Shown: piece by piece, positions 63,638 to 64,000 of the stretch
Layout of the letters: each line of letters opens with the position of its first letter
Position numbering within the stretch: position 1 is the first letter of the stretch
Assembly (NCBI GenBank): GCA_029448655.1
Contig: JACCLO010000004.1
Coordinates: 5,022,001-5,086,000 of the forward strand
Source: Wolfiporia cocos
Taxonomy: Eukaryota; Basidiomycota; Agaricomycetes; Polyporales; Phaeolaceae
Length of the DNA stretch: 64,000 nucleotides
Direction of reading: 5' to 3'
Notes under the pieces: generated by a model
Told to the model about the DNA's origin: nothing
The model's database searches: none
Seen by the model: the letters and a program-made list of their open reading frames with translations, nothing else
Program-made: the position numbers and the translations under genes

Positions 63638-64000
63638 TGACACAAACTTACACGTTTGTGGGACTCTGTACTACAGAGGAATCCTAACGCGCCCTACAGG
63701 GCGGTGCGCAACCGCAACAGCGGTGAACTTGTCGGCTGTACCCTAAAGAGGGACTCCTAGAGTCGACATGTTGAAGCGCGCACAGTCAAGCAAGACGAGC
63801 TGGGCCCCCGGCCAGAGAGCGCACACAAAGAGGTGAGAGTAAGGGGCTATGCCCAGTTGTCGAGAATCTTAGGAATGAGGAGTAAGCCCACATTCCGTCG
63901 TAATATATACATGAGCGATGTGACTACTAGTACTGCCCTAAAGATGAGGCCTGTGCGCCGTATCTACTGGGTCATGTGCTAGGTGACGCTACATGTAACT
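63638..64000 (-). mobile_element. LTR S, cut by window end
   Basis: The minus strand ends GTAAGTTTGTGTCA at 63638, the usual 3' terminus. It holds the hairpin GGAATG/CATTCC at 63872-63896 and a TATATA at about 63903-63908 read backward. The 5' end is beyond the window. Confidence 0.7.

Overview
The window looks like a transposon-dense stretch of a mushroom-forming basidiomycete (Agaricomycetes) genome. The evidence is GT-AG introns of about 50-65 bp, a seven-helix DUF6533-type membrane protein gene (9412-11089, minus strand), fragments of a protein family I know only from agaricomycete transposon regions, and very many LTRs. I see only three sets of genes that read cleanly over long stretches: the DUF6533-type gene (last junctions unresolved), a six-exon gene for a USP-like peptidase with a PHD finger and an AT-hook (42274-45757), and the ORFs of one intact Ty3/gypsy retrotransposon (51324-61325). 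Nearly everything else is solo LTRs, nested insertions and decayed coding pieces.

Layout. 1-8.1 kb: LTRs F1, A1, G1, a 30-bp minisatellite, and foldback element T1 (5183-5899), whose ~210-bp arms carry tRNA-like Pol III boxes. 8.1-13.0 kb: the least repetitive part, with the DUF6533 gene. 13.0-20.9 kb: a hAT-like MITE, a second tRNA-armed element (T2) holding nested LTRs K and B1, then LTRs M1, A2, N1. 21-31.7 kb: proline-rich and gag-like pseudogenes broken by solo LTRs I1, N2, E2, I3, E3, B2, G2, H2, I2. 31.7-39 kb: a short GC-rich LTR element (C) in two inverted halves; four 5-bp target duplications show that 32683-36323 is a 3.6-kb inversion between LTRs B3 and E1. 39-51 kb: minus-strand pseudogene pieces, dispersed coding repeats, the USP-like gene, LTRs R1, B4, H1, B5, and a decayed TE-associated gene. 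51.05-61.45 kb: solo LTR I4 split by the intact 10-kb retrotransposon. 61.5-64 kb: tandem repeats, an ORF fragment and an LTR cut by the window edge.

The intact element has two LTRs of 699 bp that look identical, a 5-bp target duplication (actat), an 11-nt self-priming site, an extra ORF upstream of gag, Gag with a zinc knuckle, and a Pol running protease-RT-RNase H-integrase-chromodomain-dUTPase with all five dUTPase motifs. It should be able to copy its RNA by Tf1-style self-priming, read its insertion site through a chromodomain and keep uracil out of its cDNA. The same 11-nt self-primer/PBS pairing is present in element C, so this priming mode is not limited to one family here.

Nearly every mismatch between duplicated sites or paired LTRs is a CpG transition, which points to cytosine methylation as the main decay process. 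LTR letters (A, B, C...) are local labels. Alignments were done by eye; percent identities are not computed.
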